Shown here in pieces: positions 23,895 to 35,424 of a stretch of 64,000 bases of DNA (the first letter of the stretch is position 1; each line of letters begins with the position of its first letter). The DNA is from Cryptomeria japonica. Its lineage: Eukaryota; Streptophyta; Pinopsida; Cupressales; Cupressaceae. Location of the stretch: NCBI RefSeq assembly GCF_030272615.1, contig NC_081411.1, positions 208,414,244 to 208,478,243 on the forward strand, in the 5' to 3' direction. The notes beneath the pieces were generated by a model. The model saw nothing but the letters and a program-made list of their open reading frames with translations, had not been told where the DNA came from and ran no database searches. A program made the translations under genes and the position numbers.

Positions 23895-24370
23895 TGTGAT
23901 TACACAGCCATACTGTAATTATAAAGCATGTAATATTTTTTCTATTGTCAAAGGATTACTCTCAGCTGATTACATAATTCACAGTGTTATATTTCATCAT
24001 CAAACAAGGATTTTCTCACAGCAATACCATATTATGTCCCAGGTTTAGAATATTTACTGGTTATCCAATGTAACACCTACATCCAAATGAAATAAAACAC
24101 TGTGGGTTATATTTTCCAGCTTTTGAATGACATATTCATAGCCATTTAATAAATTACATTGTGTATATAATCTTTCTGCTGTCCCAATGAATCATTCACA
24201 GTCGTACTTTATAATGTGTAGTGTGATGTATTCTTCTACCACAGAAGAAAATAATCACAGCCAAACATTATAAGGTACGGTGAGATTATATTTTCTTTTT
24301 TAACGAACATAAGCTACAGCCATACTGTATAACTGTACAGTGTGTATAAATCTCTTTGTTGACAGAGCAA
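23895..24370. repeat. Diverged minisatellite, unit about 59 bp, about 8 copies
   Basis: A unit of the form CACAGCCATACTGTATAAT, a CAGTGTG-like block and TATATTCTTCT recurs with starts near 23905, 23963, 24015, 24075, 24135, 24194, 24252 and 24313. Copies are heavily diverged, with the last four the clearest. It lies in the long LTR-like insertion. Confidence 0.65.
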
Positions 24371-25860
24371 TTATTATATGACTCTGTCATATTCAGCCAA
24401 CTGTACTTAACACTGAGTTTTTGTTTTTTTGCCAAAGCTTGCCTAATAGTTCACTTTTTTTCATTTTGTATTATCAAATCAGCCCAATTAATAGGGTTTG
24501 TTCAGATTAACTTCTAGCTTGGCTGGAAGAAACTACGGCTAGAATAGCAATATTAACCTTAACATTTTCTGGGTTTAAATGTAATTTCCAGCTCATTAAC
24601 ACATATTCCAGTTAAAACAAAGTAGGATTTCTTTCTCTTAAGCCATTTGAAACCCTATGAACTTCAGTTAATCATAAGACATTTGCAGAATACAAGGAAA
24701 TATTAATTCTTCCATTTCAGATTTAAGAGACTAAGGCAAGATTAGAAAACATTAATTCTTCCTTTTCAGATTCTAGATATGAAGCACATGACCTGGTATA
24801 ATTGGCGAATGTGAGCTCCCTGTGGATTCCTAGCCAGATTTCTAGCTTCCACGATTAGTTCAGAAAGACGCCTCGTCTTCTTTCAGCTTTCTATCACATA
24901 GCAAGGATAAATCTCCTTCCCATGAACGCATATCTACCTCTCATGATATGAGATGGTTTTAAACAATTTTGCCCTTGTATTTCACTGTTTCAGCGAATAT
25001 CCTCTCAAATAGTCATGCCAAAATTGCTATCATCCCCACACCAAAATCATGCCAAAACCTTTTCTTCCTTGTGAAGATAGAGGTCATGCCAAAATTGCCT
25101 TCTTCCCTTTGGAAGTTTCCAGAAGAATCGCTTCCTTCCCTCTTAATTGTGAATGCATTTCAAAACATATGAAGCATGCCGAGTTTTTGCCTTACCCTTA
25201 CAGTGATTAAAAACCATACATTCACCTCGATAATATTTTGCATTAAACATTTATATTTCATTGCATACCCATTCGATATGTGGCTTTATATCTAAGCCAA
25301 TATGTATTATTTGGTGATTAAAGTTACAGTAAACTTAGCATTCGATACATTGCTTAATGCCAATGTAAACTTTAGCGGTGTCAAGAATTATTTAGACTAA
25401 TCTAATTTAAATATAAAAGCCCCCTCTTCGGAGAAGACATAGCCTTCTATAATTTTATGTTCAAATAATGAATTTGACCATATATATGGTGCTAATAAAA
25501 ATTATAGTAGACTTATTCCATAATGACGACACCTGACAATGAATTTAATAAAAAGATCGAATCAACAGATTGGTCCAAAATATTTAATATTAATATTATA
25601 CGCTAAAAGGTGTGAATTAATATTTTTTTTATACTTACATATTAATATAAACATGTATTAATTATATTAATGCATGAGCGATAAAATGATTAAATTCCAT
25701 AATTAAAATAATTAACAAATTAACTTAGAATCTAGTCTATGACTTAGAGTTGTGAAACCCTAAAAACTCCTATACGAACCATCTAGGGCATCATCACTTA
25801 GTTATAACATGAAACACCTAGGGCACAATTAACATCGCATAAATATCGCGTAAAACAACT
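24371..25860. other. Non-coding part of the 6-kb insertion
   Basis: No gag-pol signature and no frame beyond 70 codons. 25005-25105 has three occurrences of TCATGCCAAAA within 100 bp. The final part (25800-25920) carries three CTAGGGCACAA repeats close to the element end. Confidence 0.45.
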
Positions 25861-25928
25861 AGGGCACAAACAACTTGGCGTAAAGTAGCATAAAAACAAC
25901 TAGGGCACAAATGGGATGTGACATTTGC

Positions 25929-26330
25929 AACTTCTGAATAATCAGATTCTCACCTCAACCTTAGGGGCCATCATCTGCATGCATGTTGAAAGGCCCTCTA
26001 TAGCCTCTACATTAATATCTATGAAGTCATTGAGGAAGAAAAACTTTAGGTTGAGGTAGTACTCTAGTATATTAATGGGTTGGTGTAGTTGATTGTTCTA
26101 CATCTAATCAATAATCTCGCAAATGGTATCAAATTTGTCTCTATCTCCCGTGTAGTAGTTTAGGATATCTTTCTCAACCTTGTCCGTGGTCTTGTATATG
26201 TATCCCATTAGTTTTTTCTCTCCATCCACTTGTTAGGAATTCATGCTTGGGTAGGAACAACAATGGACCAATTTGTTAAGATGGATAATGCATTCTTTAT
26301 CCTTAGGTTCTTCAAGGCCAAGGGGGGTCG
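25929..26330 (-). pseudogene. hAT transposase fragment (DUF659 to pre-hATC region)
   Basis: Minus-strand coding remnant: VDGEKKLMGYIYKTTDKVEK, then DKFDTICEIID, then NNQLHQPINILEYYLN, matching the hAT patterns (D-KKP-MGYIYEAMD--K), (IFEIIDRRW) and (QLHRPLHAAGYYLN). The conserved tryptophan/arginine block after EIID is lost to stops. It is the left-hand partner of the hATC fragment at 19260-19911, from which it was separated by the LTR insertion. It is the same family as 6697-7085. Non-functional. Confidence 0.7.
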
Positions 26331-28429
26331 TTAGGATTATTATATCATTTGTGATAGTTTTGTTAGTATTATAATATCTTGTATATAGGATATTATTTAA
26401 TGGTATATGCTTTATAACATAAGATTTTATATCCTTGTATTAGAACAATATATAAGTGGATGACTGCTAATAACATTATGTTCAAACAGTTTATCATAGT
26501 GGTTGTCATTATTTCAATGAAGATTAGCAGTTTTTATTTTTTTAATTTTTTTTAATTTTATGTTCTTTGGAATTAGTACAGCTTAAGTTTTTTCTATTGC
26601 TTATTGAATGCAATCAGTAATTCTCATATTTTCAAATCAGTAGTGTCCTACATAAAATGTCAATATTCTGAATTTTCATGGTTGGCATATTTCATTGTGT
26701 TAATATTTTAGCATCTTGTAGATTAATATCGGATTCTTCAAAAAGTACGATCTGGTGTTCCTTGACAAGCTGTTAACAACTTAAAAGAACCTTCTAAATA
26801 CAGAAAATGGTTGCCTCCACTGCCACTTTGCATCGTAAGTTCTATGATTCTGAAAGTTTTATTCACTTCTGGCACAAGTGGCAGCAGATCACCTGCGAGA
26901 GTGGTATTTCCCTAATACTCATTTTCCTTTTTATAATCTGGATGATTTGAATGTCTTGTACAGCATTTGTCTAAACAATTTGGTAGTCATCTAATCATAT
27001 TAATGGCTGGTAAATAATTGGAATGCATGGCCTGTTTACCCATTGAATATCTCATCTTTGCATTTTGCTAATGTGAGATGTTGTGGCAATAAATCATGGT
27101 ACTCCACTGACACTTTTGTTGGCCTTTCTGCAACCAATAATTGGTTCTAACATATCTGAATAAAACTTTATAGTATAAGGTGCAGGCCACTGAAATGTCA
27201 CACGATAGAAAGTTTGAAATGGAAATGTAATACTTCAAAGCCAATTAAAATCTGTTTTTGGGAGCCCCTTGGAATTATATCAATGCACACATTCGTATGG
27301 TTCTGCTATATTTTTTAATGTGCATAAACATGTTAATAGGATGATAGAAATATATTTTATTGTGTAGTAGAGACAAACATGAGAGAACTGATTTGCAGCA
27401 ATCAGTATTAGGATCTGGATAATCATGTGATGTTTTACTGGAATTCAAATTTCATTTGGTAAGGAGCAGGTGAACACAATGCAAGCTATTCTTTAGCTAA
27501 TGAGTGATATTCTGAATGCTCTGGTCTATTATTGTTACCCATATAAAGCAAAAAGCAAAAAGAGAATAGTTTCTGGGAAGGGGACACGTTTTGGAGTCCC
27601 CAATTTTTTTGGGTCTTTTTTAGGGATGGCAGGGAATGACTATATGAAAAAAACAAACAACTTACAATATATAGGGAAATGTTAAATATTCATATGATAA
27701 CATTGTAAAGCATGCATATATACATTATAGAACCTTAATAGATAACATTTGTGTTATATTGAGAGTTCATATGAGAGTCAAAGTAAAAACAAATTAGCAA
27801 AACTCAAACTTTCATTCAAATTGCTTTCAGAATTCATTGTCAATATGCATGTGATATTAAAAAATAGCATACAAGTTTCCAGGTGTTTGGGAGAATTTGG
27901 GGATGGCTAGGGGACATCCCTGACCCATCCCCCCATCCTTGGGATGTCTTGGAAATGGGGACCCATCAAGAAGGGTTGGGGACATGTCCCTGGGTAACAC
28001 TGAAAAGACATGTTACCCTATTATTTGGCATTCCATTGCAGGACCAAATGGTGCATAACAATATGATCCATTTCACTTTGTTGCTATAAGAAGCTTATTA
28101 TTGATCCTGCAACAAGCATGTCAACTGGACATGATCAATAGGAGGTGTCATATGTGGCTGTAAAATATTATATTATTACAGCCTTTAACCTCCCTCCAGC
28201 TCCCACTGTAGAATGCCTCTTGATATAGTGATAAAAAAGAGTAAAATAGCATCTCTCCAATGGTAGATGATTATTTCTAATGTCCAAGTGGTATATTCTT
28301 AAGACTTGTTACCAGTGTTAAAAAGTGATTGAGATGGAAAACAATCTTGGAGATAGGAAGGGGTACCATTTATGCTATTTAAAAAAATAGAAGATGGGTG
28401 TTGAGAAACATAAAAAATTATGTGTGTTG
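26331..28429. other. No gene; possible small LTR and dispersed-repeat pieces
   Basis: 26330-26490 has LTR-like features (GTTAGGATTATTATATC start, TATATAAG promoter-like motif) but no verified ends. 27570-27620 and 27885-28000 contain GGGGACA/GGGATGTC motifs of a dispersed repeat. A short ATG frame with a GTAAGT donor-like site at 26807-26843 is not supported further. No convincing gene. Confidence 0.4.
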
Positions 28430-28735
28430 TGTGTGAAACAATTAAGAACCAAAAATATAAATGCATAAAAAATTAACATTTTAGAGGATGCAATGTAGAT
28501 GTCTACAAAGTAGAGGTTACCTATATTTGTTATCATGACACAAACACAAGTCTTAAAGCAACGACACTTATATTAGAATGTGTGTGCATGCATGCACGCG
28601 CGTGTTTGAAACAATTAAGAACAAAAAATGTAAATGCACAATGTAGATGTTCTACAAAGTAGAGATTAACTATATTTGTTAGCATGGCACAAACACAAGT
28701 CTCAAAGCAATGACATTTATATTAGAATATTATTA
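28430..28735. repeat. Two-copy tandem duplication, about 170 bp, with purine-pyrimidine alternating spacer
   Basis: GTTTGAAACAATTAAGAAC at 28603 repeats TGTGAAACAATTAAGAAC near 28434. Both are followed by GCAATGTAGATG/CACAATGTAGATG, CTACAAAGTAGAG, CTATATTTGTTA, CACAAACACAAGTCT and TATATTAGAAT. The junction holds a 28-nt perfectly alternating purine-pyrimidine run (28578-28605). Confidence 0.75.
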
Positions 28736-28741
28736 AATGGT

Positions 28742-28973
28742 TATTAGAAGATAATATTAAAATAATATTGTAATATTTAGTTATAATGGTCAAATAAGTT
28801 GTTAGCATGTGCTTTGGGTATATTCTTTGTTCTTTTAGTATTTATTTGCTTTTCTTAGTTGTCTATCTTATTCTTATCAGATAAATCATTTGTAACCCTT
28901 ATTTAAGGATATTTTTGCTGCTTTGTTAGTATTGAATATCTTGGTAATCATTTTGTGTCATTACTTTTTGTCA
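28742..28973 (+). mobile_element. 5' LTR of the plus-strand copia element
   Basis: Starts TATTAGAAGATAATATT (expected TG, here TA), similar to the start of the solo LTR at 33982 (TATTAGAATATTTAATT), and ends TTTTTGTCA. It is followed after two bases by a primer-binding site. CCTTATTTAAGGATA at about 28897-28911 is a TATA-like element. Length about 232 bp, short and copia-like. The 3' LTR is absent because the element is truncated at 33270. Confidence 0.6.
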
Positions 28974-28975
28974 TA

Positions 28976-28987
28976 TGGTATCAAAAC
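28976..28987 (+). other. Primer-binding site of the plus-strand copia element
   Basis: TGGTATCAAAAC is a near match to TGGTATCAGAGC, complementary to the 3' end of initiator methionine tRNA used by plant copia elements. It lies two bases after the LTR end. Confidence 0.7.
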
Positions 28988-29620
28988 TCAGCTTTTCAAA
29001 GAACCTCCAAATTGGTGAATGTGTGTTTGTATTTTGTGACAAAGAATTTATCAAAAGTGCATGTATGGATTTGGATAGTGTCTTATAGATCAGCCAAGGA
29101 AGGAAATCTACCATTTTATTCCTTGGAAGTTTTGGCGAATTTTTTCAACAAATTCATTCAACAATTTGTGGGTTGATTTGTTGTTGCAAATCGTGCTAGT
29201 TAGTAGATTGAAAATTGTGGATTTTTTTGTACCCAGAAATTGTGATAGTTTTTGATCAAATTGTCATTTTTTAGGAAAATCACGATTTTTGTCTTGGGTT
29301 TTTTGGCACACCATTGTTTTTTGAGGTTTTTGGGTAATTTCGTAGGGTTTTGTGTGCCATTTTATTCCTTTTGTGGTCGTGTGATGGAAGGTCTAAGTTT
29401 TTTTGTTGCACAATTTCTTTTTTGATCACATGGCTTAATTTCTTTGTAGTTTTTGGCTTTTTCTCAAAAAAATTGCAAGTTTTTAAGGTATAATTTTCTA
29501 ATTTTTAGAGTGGAGCAAGGGTATTTTATGAATTTTTTTTACAAAAATTGTGGGTATTGTTCGATGATTAGGGTTTTGAATTTGAAAATATTCCTTACTC
29601 ATTTTCCTTGTACGGGAGGG
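28988..29620 (+). other. Untranslated leader of the copia element
   Basis: A T-rich and GATTTTT-rich stretch between the primer-binding site and the gag start. It has no coding content I trust and resembles the leader at 40380-40569. Confidence 0.5.
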
Positions 29621-32600
29621 ATGGCTTCATCGACCAACATCATTTTGGAAGGTAGTCAGAGGTTCAATGGCAAAAATTACAACACTTGGAAACAAAGGAT
29701 GCTCACTATCTTCAAGTACAAGTGCCTTTATCAAATCGTCCTCGGGACTAATACTTAGCAAATGACTGCGGGCAAAGACCTAGGCAAGTTTGATGAGCCT
29801 AATAGTGAAGTTATGCTCATTAAATTATGTCATAAATAAAAAATGTTTCTGGAGATTCCTTTGGGATCTCTGGGCAAATCTTCTTCAAAGATTTGGAAAC
29901 ACCTCCCAGATTTGCACAAGACGTCAAATAAAGGGAGGGCCTTATTCTTTATCATGGAGGAGATGTCTTTGTAGGATCATTTAATGAAGATCAAAGTCAT
30001 TCATGATCAGTTAGTTGCTATTGGTTGCATGATGGAAGAAGAAGACATGGTGGTCATAATGTTGAAAGGCATACCATGGTCTTACAAGCACTTTATAGGA
30101 ACATTCAACATCACATCTACCAATGTTGACTTGCAGTTTGATGATTTGTGCAATAGACTCTTGCAATAGGACAAATGGAAGAAGCAGTTTAGTAGTAGTA
30201 GTGATTCATTGAGTGCGGAATAGGCCTTTGCAGCCGAGAACAAGGACAAAGGCAAGTGGCTCGAGAAGAAATGTCAAAGACAAAATGAAGATACTTCAAA
30301 GTATTTGAGGACACTATCAAATGTCATTATTGTGGTAAACTTGGTCACATGAAGAAGCACTATAGAAAAGAGGCTGGCTGATAAGAAATCTAACCACGGA
30401 GAGCCTCTATCAAAGACTCGTGTTGTAGAGCATTATGAGTAGAATGAATCAGCATTTTATGTGTTTATGGCCAAATAGCCCACAATTCACTCTAAGTCTT
30501 TAGCATGGTACATCAATTCTGGAGCATCTAGACATTTTTCACACAAGAATGATTGGTTCATCGAGTATGTGGCTTGCTTAGATTCATTTTCTTCGGTGGT
30601 GGTGAGGAGTATACAGTTGTCATCAAAGGCAATGTTCAAATACACTCTAGAGGAAAATCTCTTATTTCCTCAATGTATGCTATGTTTTGGGAATAGAGTT
30701 CAATCTACTGTAGTGAGTCAGATTATGTGCCAATGCCCCAAGTTGGACATCATTTTTAGCACACACAAGTGCCATATTGCTGATGAGTCTAAAAAAAACA
30801 ATTAGATTTGGCATAGAAGATTATGGTTTGTTGACTTTGGAGAGGTTGAGGAGTATGTATTGATTGCAAAGAGTTCATCCGCTATTATTACTCTTTTGGC
30901 ATCAACATTATGGGTTTCTCAACCTTTCTTATCTCTCTCAATTGGCATGAGAGAATATGGTTGATGGTTTACTTGAGATCCAACAGTGGATGCAGGGTGT
31001 TTGTGGAGGTTGTCAGGTAGGGAAGTAGTGTGGAAATCCATTTTTAGAAGGATAGGCTTGGAGATCACAAAAGGTCCTTAAGTTGGTTCATGCAAATGTA
31101 TGTGGATCAATGAATACAACATTAATCAATGTTGCCAAGTATTTTCTTTTGTTTGTAGATGAAAATAGTTGGAAAATGTGTGTTTTTCCTAAAAGAAAAA
31201 TCAAAAGTGTTTAAAGAATTTCAAAAGTTCAAGCCATCGGTAGAATAAAGAGTCAAGGTGTGCAATCATAATTCTTAGGTTTGGTAATGGGGGTGAATTC
31301 TATTCCAACAAATTCTTTGATTTTTGTACTAAACACGATATTAAATGCCAATTGACAACACTCTATACACCTCAACAGAATGGCATAGGTGAGAGGACGA
31401 ATCACACAATTATGAAGATGGACCAAGGCATGTTGAAGAACTGGAGTATTCCCAAGAAGTTTTGGGTAAAGGCAGTTTACATTGAAGTATACCTTCTCAA
31501 TAGGTCTTCAAAACAAGTAGTGAAGGAAAGACCCTAGAGAAAGCATGGTTTGGGAGGAAACCACGAGTGATTCAGCTAAAGGTTTTTGGTTCAACTGTGT
31601 ATGTCTAGATTCCAAATGCCAAAAAAACAAACTTACTCCAAGAGTCATAATTTAATGCTCACATGGTACAGTGACAATCATAAAGGCTGCAGGCTAATTG
31701 TTGTGGACATTGACTGTGTAACATTCAACAGGGCTGTGATGATTGATGAAGAAGTCGGGCCTTTTCAGCTTTCTTTTGACATCAAAAGTTTTGTAGATCA
31801 ACCCTTGAAGGCTAAAGATTTAGGTGTCCAACCTCTATTAGCTACACCTGTGCTAGAAGAGTTCCTTTTGGAGAACCTAGATCAACATTCAAATGATATA
31901 GTACTAGGCAGCCCAAGTCATGATGAGCACACTCATTTGGATGGAGGGGTTTCTTCAAAGAGATCTAAGTGGTGGGAAAAACTTATTTGTGATGTTCGGA
32001 ATGATCAAATCATCTAGAGGCAAGAGCAAACAAAACATAGTTAACTTTGCTCATATGGATAACATTTAGAGTGAATGATCCCTGGGATTTTGTAGAAGCG
32101 AAAGGTAAACCTAAATGAGAAAAGGCCATGGAAGTTGAATATCAAAGTCTTATGAAGAATAGGACTTGGCTTTTTTCAAATCTTCCACTAGGGAAAAAAC
32201 TCATTGGCAACAAATGTGTGTACAAATTCAAGTACAAATCCGATGGTATGCTTGACAAGTACAAAGCATGGTTGGTGGCTAAAGGGTTCTTGTACAAAGA
32301 AGGTATTGATTATGAAGAGACCTTTGCTCCTACGACAAATGAGCATGATCTGCTTAGTTCTAGCCATGGCAGCCAACTCAGTTTGGCTGGAAAGTCGATC
32401 AAATGGCTATCAAGTGTGGCTTGCTCAATGGTGATTTAGAGTAAGAAATGTACATGACTTAGCTTTAGGGATTTCAAGTTGTAGGCAAGGAGGATCAAGT
32501 ATGCAAACTAAGAAAGGCTCTTTATTGCTCGAAACAAGCAGCCGGGGTATGGTACATAAATAGTGACAAGTACTTGGATGAACATGGGTTTTAGAGAAGT

Positions 32601-33270
32601 CCTTCTGAGCCTAACCTATACATCAAAAGCATAGAAAATGACATCATCCTTCTCGTCATTTATGTTGATGATATCATAATAACAGGTAGTGAGGCACATT
32701 TGATTGAGAAAATCAAATGGAATCTGAGCAAGGCTTTTAACATAACCAACTTAGGCCTCCTCCATCATTACCCAGGTGTAGAGGTTTGGTAGATAGGTGG
32801 TGGTATTTTCATTTCTTAGTCTAAATATATTACGAGTTTGTTAGACAAGTTTAGAATGACAAATTGCAAGGTCTTGGCTACAACATGGAGAAAGGGCTGA
32901 AGCTTTTAGCCAACACCAACTCAAAGGTGATTAATGAGTCAATACTCAGGCAACTAGTGGGCAACTTTATCTATCTTACAACTGCTAGACTTGACTTAAG
33001 CTATGTTGTGAGTTACATTTTTAGAATCATGACAATACTTAAGGCAAACATTGGGTTGCATCAAAGAGGTTGTTGAGATATGTGAAAGTGACACTTGACT
33101 TTGACATTCTTGTATAGCAAAAGCAATGATCCTAGACTGGTTCACTTCATAGATTTAGATTGGGCAGGTTCGGTTAATGATAAGAAGTCCACTTTTGGGT
33201 ATGTTTTTTCAGTCTTAGTATGGGTGCAATCACATGGATCAGTAAGAAGCAAGAAATAGTAGCTCTTTTC
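29621..33270 (+). pseudogene. Copia gag-pol polyprotein, decayed and 3'-truncated
   Basis: Domains in order on the plus strand, with many frameshifts and stops. Gag begins MASSTNIILEGSQRFNGKNY at 29621. A CCHC knuckle lies near 30320-30365 (CHYCGKLGHM in a shifted frame). Protease WYINSGASRHFSHKNDWF is at about 30507 (active-site D replaced by N). The GAG-pre-integrase start LWHRR is at about 30809. The integrase block TPQQNGIGERTNHTIM is at 31361. Reverse transcriptase starts near 32128 with YKFKYKSDG, ALYCSKQAAGVWY and IYVDDIIITGSE (the YVDD catalytic motif is intact), and an RNase H start SKKQEIVAL lies near 33241-33270. The RNase H C-terminus, polypurine tract and 3' LTR are missing; sequence switches directly to a minus-strand copia. 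It once encoded the proteins for reverse transcription and integration of this element. Confidence 0.85.
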
Positions 33271-33958
33271 TTGTCTTTGGGTCTAGGCACAAGTTCCTGT
33301 GTCTCACTCTTTTGAATTTGATCAAGCTCTTCTTTCATGGCTGCTATCCAATGCTTATCTTTAGCTGCTTCTTCAAAACACTTAGGTTCAAACAAACAAC
33401 GAGGAAGCATCTTCATCTTCAAAATAATTAACACTCCTTCTAGTAGCTCTAGTTCTATTTTCAGATAAGATTTGATCAATAGGGTGATTTCTTTGCACAA
33501 ACTTAGGAGTCTTAAAAGTAGTATTACCATGATCATTTTCTGATTCATTTTCAGAATGTACATCTGCTGTCCCAAATTGCAAACTAGAAGGAGATGTGCT
33601 TGTTACCTCTGATTGAACATTTTTAGAGCTGTTTTGAACATTATTACTTGCTGTTCCAGCTTGTGTATTAGAAGGAGGTGGTTGGGAAGCATGTTTTGCT
33701 TCCTCCTTTCCAGCACTATTTCCACCATTTCCATTCTCACCACAAATGTTAGAAAGCTCATAAATTTTAACATTAACACTTTCAACAGTCTTATGCAATC
33801 TTTTATTAAAGCACTTATAAGCTTTACTATTCTTCTTATAAGCTTTACTTTTAGAAGAATAGGCCAAAAAGATACCTTCATCTGATCTAGGATCAAACTT
33901 ACTTAGATTATCATCATCTCTTTTTATAAAACAAGGGCTACCAAAAATTATAAAATAT
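33271..33958 (-). pseudogene. Copia pol fragment: integrase C-terminus to start of reverse transcriptase
   Basis: Minus-strand reading from 33958: FGSPCFIKRDDD, FDPRSDEGIFLAYSSKSKAY, then a Ser/Asn-rich linker, TPKFVQRNHPIDQI, FEEAAKDKHWIAAMKEELDQ and ELVPRPKDKK. This is the standard copia order from the post-integrase domain to the reverse transcriptase N-terminus. The protein then stops at about 33271, where the plus-strand copia begins. A frameshift near 33420 separates the linker from the reverse transcriptase block. It continues upstream at 34247 beyond a solo-LTR insertion. Confidence 0.8.
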
Positions 33959-33981
33959 TTGTGGTTTACCTTTCCATAGCT

Positions 33982-34246
33982 TATTAGAATATTTAATTAT
34001 ATTTTAGTCATCTATATTTAGTTCCTTGTTTAATGGTCATTTAGCTTTTAAGCTTTATTTAGAATTTTCTTTTTTCTTTTTAGTTAATTAGCTTTTAAGC
34101 TTTATTTAGTGTTTAGCTTTTTAGTAGTTCACTTTAAACGACTTGTTCTTAATTTAGAACGCCGTCCTTGTAATCTCTTTATATACGCTTGTATATTGTT
34201 GAATAGATTGTCCAATTATTGAATCATTCATTCAATTTATTTTTCA
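33982..34246. mobile_element. 265-bp solo LTR inside the copia integrase gene
   Basis: Begins TATTAGAATATTTAATT and ends TTTATTTTTCA. Flanks TAGCT (33977-33981) and TAACA (34247-34251) form a weak TSD. The stronger evidence is that the copia protein is continuous across it: RSLLRAKYNKTPY on one side and LWKGKP on the other join to the familiar KTPYELWKGKP block. It contains TTTATATACGC as a promoter-like motif at about 34179. It is similar at its start to the LTR at 28742, so probably the same family. Confidence 0.75.
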
Positions 34247-34251
34247 TAACA

Positions 34252-34735
34252 CATAGGGAGTTTTGTTATACTTTGCTCTCAACAAACTTCTATTCTATAT
34301 ATAAACAACTGTATGAACAGACTCTCTCCAAAAAGTGTTACTAACTTTTGCCTCATTCATCATGCTTTGGGCCATTTCTTGAATCGTTTTGTTTTTCCTT
34401 TCCACCACACCATTCTGTTGAGGTGCTCTAGCTGTTGAAACTTGTCTTTTAAATGCATTTTTCTCACAGAAACTGACAAACTCGTTAGAAGTAAACTCAC
34501 CACCATTATTAGAGCGTAAACACTTGATTTTCAAATCTTTTTAATTCCCAACTAAAACTTTAAAAGCTTTAAACTTCTCTAGAGCTTCAGATTTCTCTTT
34601 CAGAAAAGTCACTCAAGTCATGCAAGAAAAATCATCTATCAAACGAACACTCCAAAATGCATAGTTTGACCCATCAAACAAGGGAGCTTTGATGGTTGCT
34701 AGACCTTCCAGGGCATTCATTTTAAATTATCATGA
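34252..34735 (-). pseudogene. Copia gag start fused to integrase (internally deleted)
   Basis: Reading from about 34720 on the minus strand: a gag start MNALEGLATIKAPLFDG followed by SNYAFWSVRL, then without transition IDDFSCMT, VTFLKEKSEALEKFKAF, KCLRSNNGGEFTSNEF and STARAPQQNGVVERKN of the integrase core (DD(35)E region: IDD, then SNNGGEF, where the usual D reads N, and ERKN). The junction near 34640 removes most of gag, protease and the integrase N-terminus. An internally deleted copy, non-functional. Integration continues at 33958 after the solo LTR. Confidence 0.8.
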
Positions 34736-34775
34736 TCAAATCTTCAGGCTTTCAAGCTTTAACAGAAGATGACCT

Positions 34776-34788
34776 CCTTTGAAACCAA
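34776..34788 (-). other. Degenerate primer-binding site of the minus-strand copia
   Basis: On the minus strand TTGGTTTCAAAGG, a decayed form of TTGGTATCAGAGC, lies one base from the LTR end. Position supports the LTR/leader border. Confidence 0.5.
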
Positions 34789-35424
34789 TTGAATTACAAA
34801 TCAGAAATATTGAGAAGGGTGGGTGGGTGGGGGGGGCGTGAATTAGTATTTCAACTTCTTTAGAACAAATATAGCCAAAACAAAGCAGAATCCATAACAA
34901 ACTAAGAGAACACAAGTAATATCTCGTGGAAAACCCTTTCGGGTAAAAAACCACGGCATTGAAATACATCTATTAAAATGGAATGGGCACCAACCCTGTT
35001 ACAAAAGTGAGCTACAACTCACATTATGAGCACCAACTCGATACAAAGGCTCCAACCTTGATGAGCACCAACCCAAAACACACAAAGTACAAGTTCAAGA
35101 ATTTGTATGAACATGCAAGCTTTCTGTTTTACGCGGAAATAAGTAAAACTCTTAAAAATCAATACATTGTCATACTAATTGATATTACGATTCAGCACAT
35201 TTTTATCCGAAACAAGATTCTTTGTGTGTATTAACTGAAAACTATATGTCGCTGGAGTTTTGTTGCACTACATAAAGTAATCAAACCTTCATCTCGATCT
35301 TTAAATATTTGCCTCCACTTCTAATACAAAGATCTCTGCAATCTTTACACTAAAATAATTTGTGTATATTCATAGTTAGAAACAACTATAAAAGATCACG
35401 GCTTTACCAATGCACATTCCAGTG

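Larger units (their letters stand above)
19917..25923. mobile_element. 6-kb LTR-like insertion splitting a hAT transposase
   Basis: The right end ATGGGATGTGACA is the inverse of a TGTCACATCCC LTR start, and the left end is TGTAAGATGC. Flanks TTTGT (19912-19916) and TTTGC (25924-25928) make a 4-of-5 TSD, and removing the insert brings the two hAT fragments together in the right order. Without the nested solo LTR at 20690-22223 it measures about 4.5 kb and shows no gag-pol, so it is probably a very long solo LTR or a decayed non-coding element. The right end has repeated CTAGGGCACAA motifs. Confidence 0.55.

Noticed and set aside
26807-26843. ATG frame MVASTATLH ending at a GTAAGT donor-like site, as a first exon
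   Set aside because: No following exon, promoter or protein match could be found; donor-like sites are common by chance.
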